Positions 24,501 to 34,985 of a DNA stretch of 64,000 nucleotides are shown here, in pieces; within the stretch, counting starts at the first letter, position 1; every line of letters begins with the position of its first letter. The stretch is from Haemonchus contortus. Its lineage: Eukaryota; Nematoda; Chromadorea; Rhabditida; Trichostrongylidae. The notes below the pieces were generated by a model, which had not been told where the DNA came from, did not search any database, and saw nothing but the letters and a program-made list of their open reading frames with translations. Made by a program: the position numbers and the translations under genes. The stretch spans positions 31,590,645 to 31,654,644 of the forward strand of contig LS997565.1 of the NCBI GenBank assembly GCA_000469685.2, given 5' to 3'.

Positions 24501-25080
24501 CCTTCACAGCAAATAATTACACGCATTCAAACTTCAACTAAATGTTGGCAACAAGCAAGGTCTTTCAAAAATTTATAGAGGAATCAACAGATTCGGCAAG
24601 TTACCATCTGTGCGACTACTCATCTCCTTTTTTCGAAAAAGAAGGACGAAGTCTGAGATTGGACAATTTGAGATTTTTTTTCCTTCTCATGAAAAATTCG
24701 ACGTCATTCTCAGTACGAATGGACTTCATTCCTTTACTACTTTTCACTTTTCCTTTGAATACCAGTCGGCAAGCTTTTATGATCTTCGAGAATCGCTAGA
24801 CTGTTAAGACTGGTTCCCTCGACAGTGGAAGACTGTAATGACAGCCGAAACGTTTCAACGTTGTTCTGTACTATTCCGAAGTAAAAAGAATTTTACGCAG
24901 AATTTCCGAGTAGATTGAACATGGTCAATGGTTGCAAGATGACAAACCTGTTGAAACGAATAGAATATAGAACGCACTACAGAATACCTTCTCCCTAGAT
25001 GTTGCTATAGTTACTAGTATAAATGTGTAGTAAGAACAAATGAAAGCCTCTAATACCGTTTGCAGTATGTTTATTGCCAT
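11287..25080 (-). CDS. Srv-like 7TM chemoreceptor gene A (five exons found)
   Basis: Minus-strand exons are 25080-24948 (starts ATG; MAINILQTV, TM1), 23840-23641 (TM2/3, GNTFITFNRYSSIC), 19298-19146 (IWKRRNV, TM4), 11783-11649 (TM5 and KLYVAWRNLLRERDRST) and 11409-11287 (TM6, GLLMYALAAF). The exon junctions have matching phases and lengths equal to those of gene B at 51.8-47.2 kb. The FNRY motif at the end of TM3, followed by a G/D-K-I-W-x-R-R-N junction, resembles nematode serpentine receptors of the Srv type, which act in sensory-neuron membranes. A TM7 exon was not found. The exon-4 acceptor reads TTTTGAG, not the usual TTTCAG. Introns of 7.4 and 4.3 kb are packed with foldbacks, mariners and microsatellite, so function is uncertain. 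The start codon was chosen by alignment with gene B. Confidence 0.72.
12180..13200. mobile_element. Foldback element F2, copy 1
   Basis: Inverted arms: 12205-12400 (CTAACCTCATCTTAATTACG, then TTAACGTAAAATTTTTATGG) reappear inverted at 12935-13140. The right edge adds a hairpin, CACTTCGCACCTCGGCGCGAAGT (13138-13160). The centre (12560-12900) holds a proline-rich open frame. A second copy is at 22020-23410. No transposase was seen. The copy lies inside a chemoreceptor A intron. Confidence 0.8.
12650..12900 (-). pseudogene. Proline-rich repeat ORF carried by F2, frameshifted copy
   Basis: The minus-strand frame encodes QLQPLPLYYATSIPTQPP followed by a second similar unit QFQPAPLPLCYATS, then QPASIPALPITS. 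The same protein is read at 22853-22494. Here the end of the match shifts into another frame (YYLKPPLKIDLFPGR), so this copy is broken. A donor-like GTAAGTAAG follows at 12568. Function is unknown; low-complexity units rich in Pro, Gln and Tyr are all that can be said. Confidence 0.5.
13244..14511 (+). mobile_element. Decayed Tc1/mariner-superfamily element
   Basis: Perfect 27-bp inverted ends beginning CAGGGTGCGCCATAAATATG (13244-13270 and 14485-14511) are flanked by TA at 13242-13243 and 14512-14513. Total length is 1268 bp. The + strand interior keeps scraps of a transposase in several frames: an HTH-like LVKKSIKLNPNLSRRVFLV near 13990-14035 and a C-terminal-like DEWPERLRAIISTGNVYIG near 14330-14385. 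No intact frame remains. The right end abuts the ACAT microsatellite. Confidence 0.85.
14524..15893. repeat. Degenerate (ACAT)n microsatellite, about 1.35 kb
   Basis: Nearly continuous CATA repeats with single-base slips throughout. The middle part (15220-15470) is strongly degraded and the right end (15690-15870) is almost pure. Open frames read through it on both strands because the unit contains no stop codon; they are not genes. Confidence 0.97.
15950..16680 (-). repeat. Repeat R-D, copy 1
   Basis: Homologous in the same orientation to 18060-18670. Shared landmarks are GATCCGCTCATCGTCGGC / CCCACTCATCGTAGGC, CTTCACGTCCTCGTTGAA / CTCCACGTCTTTGTTGAA, a CCGATCTCTA block, and a tail of AGACAAACAGACAAAC-type minisatellite. 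The 118-codon minus frame at 16260-15904 lies in this repeat and has no family match I can name. The mariner at 16681 is inserted in the tail. Confidence 0.6.
16872..17087 (+). pseudogene. Mariner transposase N-terminus, + strand arm
   Basis: Starts MSNRNFRQIYFYEFKLGRTA, followed by the mariner HTH (AQTARNINEVWGQGSVNECT) and RWFQKFRAGN. It runs about 68 residues to PTLD and then crosses the fusion point into unrelated sense and stops. No catalytic residue is encoded. Confidence 0.85.
17076..17704 (-). pseudogene. Mariner transposase N-terminal half, minus strand arm
   Basis: Same start as the + arm, but the ATG is ATA. It continues past PTLD through DPHKTTRDIAKELNVHHTT, WVPHELTESQENRRFE and the first catalytic Asp in CDEK; the next codon, normally Trp, is TGA. 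It ends at the fusion near 17076, so the second and third Asp of the DD34D triad are absent. It cannot encode active transposase. Confidence 0.85.
17800..18670 (-). repeat. AGACAAAC-type minisatellite and repeat R-D copy 2
   Basis: 17810-17960 contains short degenerate tandem copies of an (A)GACAAACAAGCAGAC-like unit with ACACCAAA. 18060-18670 is a diverged second copy of R-D, ending in the same minisatellite (GCAGACCAACCAACAGAGAAA). The two R-D copies flank the palindromic mariner in direct orientation. Confidence 0.55.
19299..19925. other. Chemoreceptor A intron sequence
   Basis: Between the TM4 exon and the F1 element. The short + frames overlap each other and have no recognisable family. 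Confidence 0.3.
19930..20300. mobile_element. Foldback F1 with tRNA-like arms, copy 1
   Basis: The left arm (19960-20115) and right arm (20185-20300) are inverted copies. Both contain a tRNA-like module facing outward from a centre around GCCATAGCTTATCAGC. The outer part reads TCACAAGGATGGCGATTT on the left and its complement-like AATCGCCGTTCTTGTG on the right. Other copies or halves: 36700-36790, 45340-45470, 46678-46950 and 62575-62945. It lies in an intron of chemoreceptor A. Confidence 0.8.
20193..20264 (+). other. tRNA-like module (72 nt) in F1 right arm
   Basis: A perfect 7-bp acceptor-like pair, GTCTCGG (20193-20199) with CCGAGAC (20258-20264). A perfect A-box TAGTGTAAGGG (20200-20210) and B-box GGTTCGAGTCC (20240-20250). 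The anticodon and T stems do not pair canonically, so a working tRNA is unlikely, but pol III initiation is plausible. The left arm holds a mutated version on the other strand. Confidence 0.6.
20565..22015. mobile_element. Foldback F3 with a second tRNA-like module
   Basis: Arms of about 330 bp: 20575-20905 and 21690-22010 are inverted copies. They share GTCGAAGTGGCCATTTGAAA, CTACACTGCTGGACGTGT, AACGGAGTTATGAG and CATGGATGCGCC. Each arm carries TGGTGTGGTGG (A-box-like; 20769-20779 and 21828-21818) and a GGTTCGRATTT (B-box-like; 20811-20821 and 21793-21783). The 780-bp centre holds a minus-strand ORF. The element sits between F1 and F2 in the same intron. Confidence 0.8.
21185..21592 (-). CDS. 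Hypothetical 135-residue ORF at the centre of F3
   Basis: The frame runs 21592 to 21185, beginning MTSNDDAKVGVGARLGAMVR. I recognise no domain, no transposase motif and no clear membrane segment. It occupies most of the unique centre of F3 and may be the remnant of cargo DNA or a chance frame. No second copy in the window is available for comparison. Confidence 0.25.
   Translation of the reverse strand: MTSNDDAKVGVGARLGAMVRSSSGPTNTGTIDNGRVDIIHRPESYSVRLTIKKAGEWDCTLLEASRRLIQPTEASLDHPFRNIFKRTTSYVITHGLYFCVYTRNPISAYNRLSTFSSPLSNLGNSSFNHGMAPAT
22020..23410. mobile_element. Foldback element F2, copy 2
   Basis: Inverted arms 22025-22290 and 23130-23400 share TAACGTAAAATTTTCATAGT-type and ATTCATAAGAGTGATGG-type blocks with F2 copy 1. 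The right edge carries the hairpin GAGATCACTTCGCCC / GGGGAGAAGTAATCTC (23355-23388). The centre holds the intact proline-rich ORF. Poly-C (22411-22422) lies next to the left arm. Confidence 0.8.
22494..22853 (-). CDS. Proline-rich tandem-repeat protein carried by F2
   Basis: The 119-codon frame begins MYRDDTFCYF. It then has about four degenerate units of around 20 residues (QLQSAPRPFYYASSVPTQPP, QFQPAPLPLYYANSAPTQ) and ends at TAG after KIHLFPSR. The frame and unit structure are shared with 12882-12650, which argues against chance, but selection cannot be judged by eye. No signal peptide or known domain is visible. It may be element-encoded or a captured host exon; a donor-like GTAAGCAAG follows at 22399. 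Confidence 0.4.
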   Translation of the reverse strand: MYRDDTFCYFRDCTGYPSASTQLQSAPRPFYYASSVPTQPPTLQLETAPQPLNATSVPKQPPLTQFQPAPLPLYYANSAPTQLFQPVPQLSFQSTQPASILPCPYHLRAPLKIHLFPSR

Positions 25081-25299
25081 TTCCTCTGAGAATGAATGAT
25101 AATCAAGATGCATTAGCAATAAATTACAGGAAAGGAAAACATTTGAATAACGTTTTTCGAAGTTACGGTAAACGATGGATTCGAGCCCGAAGGAGTTACT
25201 GCTTACAAACCATTTCTCAAAATAACAAGCTCGACAAACTCTAGGAGAAGATCGCTCGATATCTGTATTGCAGTTACGCAAAAATTTTGCGATCAATCA

Positions 25300-25770
25300 T
25301 AAAGAAACATTGAAGCCACAAGACACGTTCAACAGGGCATGATTGTATAATACTAACAGTCTAACAATGATGACTGACTCCAATTTTCATCATTTTGATT
25401 ACAATAAAAAGAAAAAATTAAAAAGTCTTTGTGGGTATTTGTTTATTAATTAAATGTAGGTGATTCGTTTCGCCTATGAATCAGAAGAATCACGCCGCTT
25501 TCCAACCAATACACAAGTAAATAATCTCCATTTGAGAAGGAAAAATTGAAGTGTAGAAATAGGGTAGGATAAGAACAGAATGAAAAGGAAAACACAGTGT
25601 CATAATCAAGGAGAGACTAATATGTAGGAGAAGAAAAAGAAGTAACTATTTGAATGCAGATACATGCAACAGTCAGTCACGCAGCCAAATTGATTAGACT
25701 GGGGCGCAATGATGTGTAAGTGTTATTATATATAGAAAGTAAATACAACTAAGGGTATGTAAATATGTAA
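25300..25770. other. AT-rich DNA upstream of chemoreceptor A
   Basis: Contains a run of A/T-rich sequence and stops in all frames. It may include the promoter of gene A, but no element can be named. It leads into the ATGT microsatellite through TATGTAAATATGTAAGTAAG. Confidence 0.3.
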
Positions 25771-25776
25771 GTAAGT

Positions 25777-28140
25777 ATGTATGTATGTATGTATGTATGT
25801 ATGTATGTATGTATGTATGTATGTATGTATGTATGTATGTATGTATGTATGTATGTATGTATGTATGTATGTATGTATGTATGTATGTATGTATGTATGT
25901 ATGTATGTATGTATGTATGTATGTATGTATGTATGTATGTATGTATGTATGTATGTATGTATGTATGTATGTATGTATGTATGTATGTATGTATGTATGT
26001 ATGTATGTATGTATGTATGTATGTATGTATGTATGTATGTATGTATGTATGTATGTATGTATGTATGTATGTATGTATGTATGTATGTATGTATGTATGT
26101 ATGTATGTATGTATGTATGTATGTATGTATGTATGTATGTATGTATGTATGTATGTATGTATGTATGTATGTATGTATGTATGTATGTATGTATGTATGT
26201 ATGTATGTATGTATGTATGTATGTATGTATGTATGTATGTATGTATGTATGTATGTATGTATGTATGTATGTATGTATGTATGTATGTATGTATGTATGT
26301 ATGTATGTATGTATGTATGTATGTATGTATGTATGTATGTATGTATGTATGTATGTATGTATGTATGTATGTATGTATGTATGTATGTATGTATGTATGT
26401 ATGTATGTATGTATGTATGTATGTATGTATGTATGTATGTATGTATGTATGTATGTATGTATGTATGTATGTATGTATGTATGTATGGTATGTATGTATG
26501 TATGTATGTATTGTATGTATGTATGTATGTATGTATGTATGTATGTATGTATGTATGTATGTATGTATGTATGTATGTATGTATGTATGTATGTATGTAT
26601 GTATGTATGTATGTATGTATGTATGTATGTAGTATGTATGTATGTATGTATGTATGTATGTATGTATGTATGTATTGTATGTATGTATGTATGTATGTAT
26701 GTATGTATGTATGTATGTATGTTGTATGTATGTATGTATGTATGTATGTATGTATGTATGTATGTATGTATGTATGTATGTATGTTATGTATGTATGTAT
26801 GTATGTATGTATGTATGTATGTATGTATGTATGTATGTTATGTATGTATGTATGTATGTATGTATGTATGTATGTATGTATGTATGTATGTATGTATGTA
26901 TGTATGTATGTATGTATGTATGTATGTATGTATGTATGTATGTATGTATGTATGTATGTATGTATGTATGTATGTATGTATGTATGTATGTATGTATGTA
27001 TGTATGTATGTATGTATGTATGTATGTATGTATGTATGTATGTATGTATGTATGTATGTATGTATGTATGTATGTATGTATGTATGTATGTATGTATGTA
27101 TGTATGTATGTATGTATGTATGTATGTATGTATGTATGTATGTATGTATGTATGTATGTATGTATGTATGTATGTATGTATGTATGTATGTATGTATGTA
27201 TGTATGTATGTATGTATGTATGTATGTATGTATGTATGTATGTATGTATGTATGTATGTATGTATGTATGTTATGTATGTATGTATGTTATGTATGTATG
27301 TATGTATGTATGTATGTATGTATGTATGTATGTATGTATGTATGTATGTATGTATGTATGTATGTATGTATGTATGTATGTATGTATGTATGTATGTATG
27401 TATGTATGTATGTATGTATGTATGTATGTATGTATGTATGTATGTATGTATGTATGTATGTATGTATGTATGTATGTATGTATGTATGTATGTATGTATG
27501 TATGTATGTATGTATGTATGTATGTATGTATGTATGTATGTATGTATGTATGTATGTATGTATGTATGTATGTATGTATGTATGTATGTATGTATGTATG
27601 TATGTATGTATGTATGTATGTATGTATGTATGTATGTATGTATGTATGTATGTATGTATGTATGTATGTATGTATGTATGTATGTATGTATGTATGTATG
27701 TATGTATGTATGTATGTATGTATGTATGTATGTATGTATGTATGTATGTATGTATGTATGTATGTATGTATGTATGTATGTATGTATGTATGTATGTATG
27801 TATGTATGTATGTATGTATGTATGTATGTATGTATGTATGTATGTATGTATGTATGTATGTATGTATGTATGTATGTATGTATGTATGTATGTATGTATG
27901 TATGTATGTATGTATGTATGTATGTATGTATGTATGTATGTATGTATGTATGTATGTATGTATGTATGTATGTATGTATGTATGTATGTATGTATGTATG
28001 TATGTATGTATGTATGTATGTATGTATGTATGTATGTATGTATGTATGTATGTATGTATGTATGTATGTATGTATGTATGTATGTATGTATGTATGTATG
28101 TATGTATGTATGTATGTATGTATGTATGTATGTATGTATG
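25777..28140. repeat. Giant (ATGT)n microsatellite, about 2.36 kb
   Basis: Almost pure ATGT repeats. 25777-26485 and about 27293-28140 are uninterrupted; single-base slips cluster at 26486-27290. All frames are open because the unit has no stop codon. It interrupts Penelope-like RT sequence, which resumes at 28150 on the minus strand. Confidence 0.98.
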
Positions 28141-28149
28141 CATATGTAG

Positions 28150-28541
28150 GTATGTATATGTGTATATGTATATAATATACAGTAACTATTACATAAAAGG
28201 AGTTCTACCATATGAATTAAATCAAATACATTGTAATTTCTGAAATTAGACTTAAGGTTATCTCCACTAGTATAGAAAACATGATACCCATTTGTTGCTA
28301 TAATTGATTGACCAGAATTTTTGAAACAAATATTAAGTATGCTTTCAATATTTTTAGTGATAAGTTTATGTTCGAGATTTGTGAACATGTCCGTAAAATC
28401 TGCTGTAAAAACTTTTATACAGTTATGGATAATACTAGTGAGTTCATGACTTATATTAATACCAGTCGCCGGGCTTCCCTCCTTCTTATGGGTTCGCCCG
28501 GCTACGCCGGGCGCTCCTCCTCCCTGTGAGAAATTTGTCAT
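28150..28541 (-). pseudogene. Penelope-like element, RT core fragment
   Basis: The minus frame contains ISHELTSIIHNCIKVFTADF, then TDMFTNLEHKLITKNIES, CFKNSGQSIIATNGYHVFY and VFDLIHMVELLLCN. This follows the Penelope-like RT order: an ADFT-x-MYTNLPH-like motif, a CFK...GKSYIA-like segment and a DLIEAI..LLDN-like helix. The expected continuation (RQ..GIPMGTN) is missing; ATGT repeat begins there. The 28 residues upstream of ISHELT come from a GCCGGGC hairpin repeat, not RT. Confidence 0.72.
28475..28535. repeat. GCCCGGC hairpin repeat
   Basis: GCCCGGC-TAC-GCCGGGC (28496-28512) next to CCCTCCTTCTTATGGG. Related sequence is at 36000-36075 (inverted orientation, with the same CCTTCTTAC neighbour), 43690-43715 and 45490-45515. 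It is a small dispersed hairpin of unknown type. Confidence 0.5.
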
Positions 28542-28689
28542 GCGTAAATAGCACTTCGGATTCTACTTTTTTCTTTGAAAGCTTTACACCCTCAGTGTTG
28601 GCTCCGAATTGGGAGCAATTTTTTCTGTAAGCCATCTTCGCTGTGTCGGAATAGAACATGGCATAATATCACAAAGGCGATTATTCAGA

Positions 28690-29490
28690 AATAAAAATAT
28701 TCAGAGACATTATGGCGGCTGAATTTACTATGTTAGCTACCACCAATGCTCTCAGCCAACTCCTTGCGCCTTCAAGTTTCAGCGGTCTGGGTCCGAACTG
28801 ACAGTACTCATTCACGCCCAGCCCTTTAGGGCAGAGTTTAGTCTTGCAACCTATCATCAGTGTTCCTATCCTGCCTCCTGTATTCCTACCAAGTTTAATC
28901 GCTATAGGTCCATTTTGACATTTCTCAGCAAGCCCCGCTCTCTGAAACATTAGTTTTCGCCCATACTCCGCTCAGTGTGGGCGGAGTCCGGCCATGCTAC
29001 CCACCATACGTGTTCCAATCCTGCCGCCTGTGCTCATGCCAAATTTGAACTTTCTAGGTCCACAGGGACAGGAATTATGAATTTCTGATCAAACCCCACC
29101 CATCGTGGGCGGAGCTCCATCCCGCCACTCATTATAAGCGTTCCCATACTATCTTGGGTACTCCTACCAAATTTGGACGCTCTAGGTCCACGGAGACTGC
29201 AGTTATAATTTTCCGCACAAACCCCGCCCCCCGTGGGCGGATTCTGGCCCCGTCACTCACCATTAATGTTCCCATGCTGCCGCCTGTACTCCTACCAAGT
29301 TTAAGCGCTTTTGGTCCACGGGGACAGTTGTTATGACTTTCAGCTCAAATGTTTATTTCGCACAAGCCCCGCCTCCTGTGAGCGGAGTCTGGCTCCGCCA
29401 CCCACCATTAGTGTTCCCATCCTGCCTCCTGTACTTCTACCAAGTTTGAACTCTCTAGGTCGACGGGAACCCTAGTTATGAATTTCCGGT
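28690..29490 (-). repeat. GT-headed repeat array, about 130-bp units
   Basis: Six or so degenerate units, each with ACTCCGCCCAC..GTGGGCGG, a TGGTAGGAGTACAGG-type block and a GTCCACGGGGAC-type block. On the minus strand the array starts TTTGACCGGAAATTCATAAC (29496-29477), directly after a (TG)n tract. The same arrangement occurs at 34645-34980, 46100-46270 (partial) and 54620-54880. Confidence 0.8.
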
Positions 29491-29496
29491 CAAACA

Positions 29497-30772
<1,276 letters not shown>

Positions 30773-30774
30773 AC

Positions 30775-31260
30775 AAATTTTTTATCATTTCTAATTGCGA
30801 GGTTCGTAAGTATTGGTTCTACTTTTTTACGATAAGAAGTACAAAAATATTTGGTGATATAATATCATCAATTTGTTCATTTTTAATACTATATTTTTTG
30901 ATGTAGTGTGACATAACCCCCCTTAATAATATTAACATAAATCTCTCTAACTTCGTTTCTTGTTATCCCAAAGTCCATTCTATATTTAGTACCTTTTTTA
31001 AGTATTTCTCTTAACTTGATCTCTTTAATCAAATTAAGATCACCTGTAATTATATGACCTATGTCTCTGTTGATAAATTCATTGTAATCTTCTACCTCAC
31101 ATATGCACTTTCTATTTATTGCTATTTCCAGTTCTTCTTCTGAAAGTTGTTTGAGTATCTTGTTGTAGTTGTATATTCTAGAAGAGATAAGATTTTTGTA
31201 CTTATACGTACATTATTCTGATAGGTGAGTACTCTTTATTAGTATCCATCTTAGATTGTA
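30775..31260 (-). pseudogene. Penelope-like element, N-terminal fragment
   Basis: The minus strand encodes YKYKNLISSRIYNYNKILKQ near 31210, then GHIITGDLNLIKEIKLREIL and KKGTKYR, which match the conserved ITGDL...LR.LL.KGPKYR block before the RT of Penelope-like elements. After stops, the last residues RNDKKFVPV meet the CA tract exactly where the FVPTDKA motif is expected. The fragment is colinear with the RT fragment at 28541-28150, so it is probably one element split by later sequence. Confidence 0.72.
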
Positions 31261-31466
31261 CAACATTCATAATATAAGTGGAGCTTAGAATTCTATTGAA
31301 AGGGATGGAGTGGAGTACAACTACTGGAGTGTATACCAAAACCTATTGCACTAGTTGGTTGAGAGTCTAACATAATTCATTGAGTTACTTCCAGGCGTGC
31401 TAAGCCCGCACTTGATGAACTTTACATTCCTTCGCTCATGAGTACCTTCGAGATGTCACAAAAAGT

Positions 31467-31703
31467 GTGAAGCAGAGAAATGTGAGGTTTTTTTACGGCG
31501 CAAACAGACTGACAAGCTTATTGCCTATTGACATCTTTCAGGGCGAACGGGAAATTAAAGGACTAATTCGAGTTTCCTTTGCACGCAGGAAAAAAAGGGC
31601 ATGTCGAAAGACTCTGCCTGATTGTGTTCAAAGAATGTACAGCAGAGAAGAATTCGTGAGGAAGTACATGACAAGCCCAATACTTCCCGAGGAAAGAGGA
31701 TAG
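31467..31703 (+). CDS. Hypothetical 78-residue basic ORF
   Basis: Frame MKQRNVRFFYGANRLTSLLP to LPEERG, Arg/Lys-rich, with no domain I recognise. There is no clear splice site or upstream signal. It could be a chance frame. Confidence 0.2.
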   Translation: MKQRNVRFFYGANRLTSLLPIDIFQGEREIKGLIRVSFARRKKRACRKTLPDCVQRMYSREEFVRKYMTSPILPEERG

Positions 31704-31924
31704 GGGTGCCTACAGTTTCTCTAGCTTGGTTAGTAATGTAGATCTATAAGGAAAAACTTGAACTTGAAAAAAAAAGAAGAACTTGCTAAACTTGAGAGAA
31801 CTTCTGAAACTTGTAACAAAGGAACAGGCGAATTGGCAGGTACACACACGCACACACGCAGGCATACATATGTATATGTCCAAACTATTGCACACAGCGA
31901 GGACAAAATATTCTCAGAATCGGC

Positions 31925-32040
31925 CTAAGTGGGTTTGTTAAAGTCAAGCAATGATATGAGAGCAATGGCATAACAAGCCGCTCCATATGACACAATGCCA
32001 GCGTTGTATCCAATATCGTTGTGGACAAAATTGTGAGTCC
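31925..32040 (-). CDS. Terminal exon of an unrecognised membrane-like protein, paralog 1
   Basis: The acceptor CGCATTCAG precedes 32040. After two phase bases it reads THNFVHNDIGYNAGIVSYGA, then a hydrophobic ACYAIALISLLDF and KPT before TAG. The exon at 54480-54365 has the same phase, length and NDxGYN..IV..GA core, so both are probably last exons of paralogous genes. Upstream exons were not found. Confidence 0.5.
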
Positions 32041-32589
32041 CTGAATGCGTAAACAACAAAGCTAAGCTATTTTTTAAAGCTCGTTAATGGAATACGTTTT
32101 CCGGCTAATTTATTGTAATAAAACAACAATTGATTCTCAGAGCAAATACATAATTGTAGTTTACACAAACTAGTTGTCACAGGCCTACAAAAAACAAGTG
32201 TTTGGAGTATGGTAGTGTCTACAAATGTCGCTATCAATATGGACAAATCTGTTCGGGATCATTTGTGTCGTGACCGATAATAGTCATTCTTTTTTTTCTC
32301 TGTGCCTCTGTCCCCGGTTGAAGAGGCGAGCGTTATGAACAAAGGTACTTTTTGTTGCAATCACTCGGGTACCTCAAGAACACCAAGAAAGGTATCCACC
32401 ACTTAACAGAGAAAGGAGAAGAAACGAAAGCAGATGTTGTAGAGCATACAGAGCACTGAAAACAATAGACCGCCCCAGTCGGGAAACACTCCAATCATAG
32501 CCACATCGACCGTTTACCGTTTTGTTATTCGTGATAGTATATGATATACAATAAGTGTTAACATATCCTACTTTATATAATTCGCTAAC

Positions 32590-34645
32590 AAGGAAGGTCT
32601 TTCAGGGCGTGGGACGCTTTTTGAAAATGGTTTTTTGCATGGTGTAGGGGCATGAGCACTGAGCGTGGGACGCTTTTTGAAAATGGTTTTTTGCATGGTG
32701 TAGGGGCATGAGCACTGAGTAAATGGCTATGGTCCATTTCCGCTAAAGGGCCTTCTGAATGCCAAAAAGGAGTGAAAATGATTTTGCCTGAAATCGCCGT
32801 TTTAACCCACTAAGCGTCATTCGTTTCATTTATGGCGTCGACTATCCGCACTATAGAAGGGGCCAGTGGAGGCGATATTGAAAATAACGTGAACAGTAGT
32901 CAAAAAAGGGACTCTTATGTTGGAAACTGCGGGTAAGTTTCATATAGGCTCTCCACGGTCAAGCTCCCAGCAGCGTCAGATGGTGTGGTGGATAGCGATG
33001 TGGACTTCGAGGAAGGACGACTAGGATGGGTTGGTGGTTCGGAATTTCCAGGCTTTGCCGTTTTTGCATTTTATACTGCCACCTCCAGATCAGCTCCATA
33101 TTGCACCAGGGCCAAAGCAAGTGCCTGACTGCTCATGGTCGTGACCAGGACCAGCGAGGCACACCTCTACAAGCCGTTAGAATTTGTTGTGTAGAGCGCT
33201 ATCTGTGAAGGAGCTTCCAGGCTTCACAATCCCAGGAGTATGAAGGTGCTTCTTAAATTCACACTAAATAAGTGTTGTAAGGGGGGTCCAAACCCTATAA
33301 TATGGTTCCTATTTGATGGAAGCTGTCCTCGACCTCGTTCGTAAATGCAATGACAACAGGATTCCCGATTTCTCGACGACCTTCCTCTGGGCGTCTACCG
33401 CGGACTCCTATGGGAGAACCAATCAGGCTCTCTTTCAATTCATCTCCTTTCTGAAGCATCCATGAGCATTAGGATTGATATAAAAAGCTGTCAGCCCTAA
33501 AGGAAATCATTCTAGCGCCGGATCACTAGATGATGACTAGATGAAGGGTTACGGCGATCCGTTCCCAACCTACGATCCCCTAACTCCGCGTCCGTATGAA
33601 GGGCTGGCAGGACACGAACAAGAGGGACATCGTTGAAGTCGAGCTGACTGCAGAAGATGAGTGAGTGATCGTGAGGAGAGAAGGAAATGGAGATGACCAA
33701 CCAGAATAGTGGACAAAAACCCTTCAAAGGCTCGAGTTCAACGCTAGGGTAGAAGCCGGTGAAAACATCGGAATTAGAAGAGCACTTCATCAGTTTGAAG
33801 GAATTCGCTCGAAGTAAAACAACCATCAAACCATTACTGTCCATACCATTCAAAGAATTATATGGACTGTGCAATGTCCATACAGTGTCCGAAGACCCGA
33901 TGATATGATATCGATTGACTACAAACTACGTTAGGAAGTTGAAGGGGGGGGGGTTGGTAGGAAAGGAGGACTCCGAGGTAGGAATGGAGGACTGGGAGTG
34001 TTGAGCCTGGAAGCTCCCCCACTGATAGCGCTCTACACACAAATTCTAACGGCTTGTTAGGTGTGCATGGCTGGTCCTGGTCACGACCATGAGCAGTAAG
34101 GCACTTGCTTTGGCCCTGGTGCAATATGGAGCCAATCTGGAGGTGGCAGTATAAAATGCAAAAACGGCAAAGCCTGGAAATCCCAAACCATCAACCCATC
34201 CTAGTCGTCCTTCCTCGAAGTCCACATCGCTATCCGCCACACCATCCGACGCTGCTGGTAGCGTAACCGTGGGGAGCCTATATGAAACTTCCCCGCATTT
34301 TTCAACATGTGAGTCTCTTTTTTGACTACCGTTCACGTTATATTCAATGTCGCCTCCACTGGCCCCTTTTATAGTGCAGATAGTCGACGCCATGAATGAA
34401 ACGAATGACGCTTAGTGGGTTAAAACGGCAATCTGGCAGAATCATTTTCACTCCTTTTTTGGCATTCAGAAGGCCATTTAGCGGAAATGGACCATAGTTA
34501 TATACTCAGTGCTCATGCCCCTACACCATGCGAAAAACCATTTTCAAAAAGCGTCCCACGCTCAGTGCTCATGCCCCTACACCATGCAAAAAACCATTTT
34601 CAAAAAGCGTCCCACGCCCTGAAAGACCTTCCTTGTAAGTGTGTC
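32590..34645. mobile_element. Large foldback F4, about 2 kb
   Basis: Arms of about 650 bp (32590-33241 and 33999-34645) are inverted copies, close to 90% alike by eye, both starting AAGGAAGGTCTTTCAGGGCG. Each arm contains a 56-bp tandem duplication (32607-32718; 34505-34617) and a shared ORF. The centre (33250-33990) keeps decayed coding-like stretches (MEAVLDLVRKCNDNRIPDFS) and a poly-G at 33945. The right arm continues directly into a GT-headed array. Confidence 0.85.
34046..34393 (-). CDS. ORF conserved in both arms of F4
   Basis: 115 codons, MASTICTIKGASGGDIEYNV through SDVDFEEGRLGWVDG and FPGFAVFAFYTATSR. The left arm (+ strand from about 32833) encodes the same protein, but GAA becomes TAA after NCG and another stop follows KASA. 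Similarity of both arms at protein level suggests a once-coding sequence. No domain is recognised. Confidence 0.4.
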   Translation of the reverse strand: MASTICTIKGASGGDIEYNVNGSQKRDSHVEKCGEVSYRLPTVTLPAASDGVADSDVDFEEGRLGWVDGLGFPGFAVFAFYTATSRLAPYCTRAKASALLLMVVTRTSHAHLTSR

Positions 34646-34985
34646 TGTTGGTGTGTCGGTGTGTGTGTTTGACCGGAAATTCATAACTCCCGTTCCGGTG
34701 GACCTAGAGAGCTCAAATTTGGCAGGAGTACAGGGAGCAGCATGAGAATACTTATGGCAGGTGCCAGAACTGCACTCCGCCCACAGGGGGCGGGGCGTGC
34801 GCGATAGATGTTTTGGGTCGCAAATTGATAACTCCTGTTCCAGTGGACCCAAAGCGTTCTAAATCGGTAGGAGTAAAGGCGGCGCCATGGGAACACTTAT
34901 AGCAGTTGACAAAACCGAACTCCGCCTACAGTGGGCGGGGTGTGCACGTTAGAAATTTTAGGTTGCAAACTCATAACTCATAATA
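34645..34985 (+). repeat. GT-headed repeat array, second locus
   Basis: Begins with a GTGTCGGTGTGTGTG tract (34650-34668), then TTTGACCGGAAATTCATAAC and at least two units of about 130 bp with ACTCCGCCCACAGGGGGCGG. Opposite in orientation to the array at 28690-29490. Confidence 0.8.

Noticed and set aside
25777..28243. Very long open frames (up to about 796 codons) of repeated MYVC / YIHT
   Set aside because: They are translations of the ATGT microsatellite, open in every frame because the unit has no stop codon. The same applies to 14450-15995 and, for CA repeats, 29408-30794.
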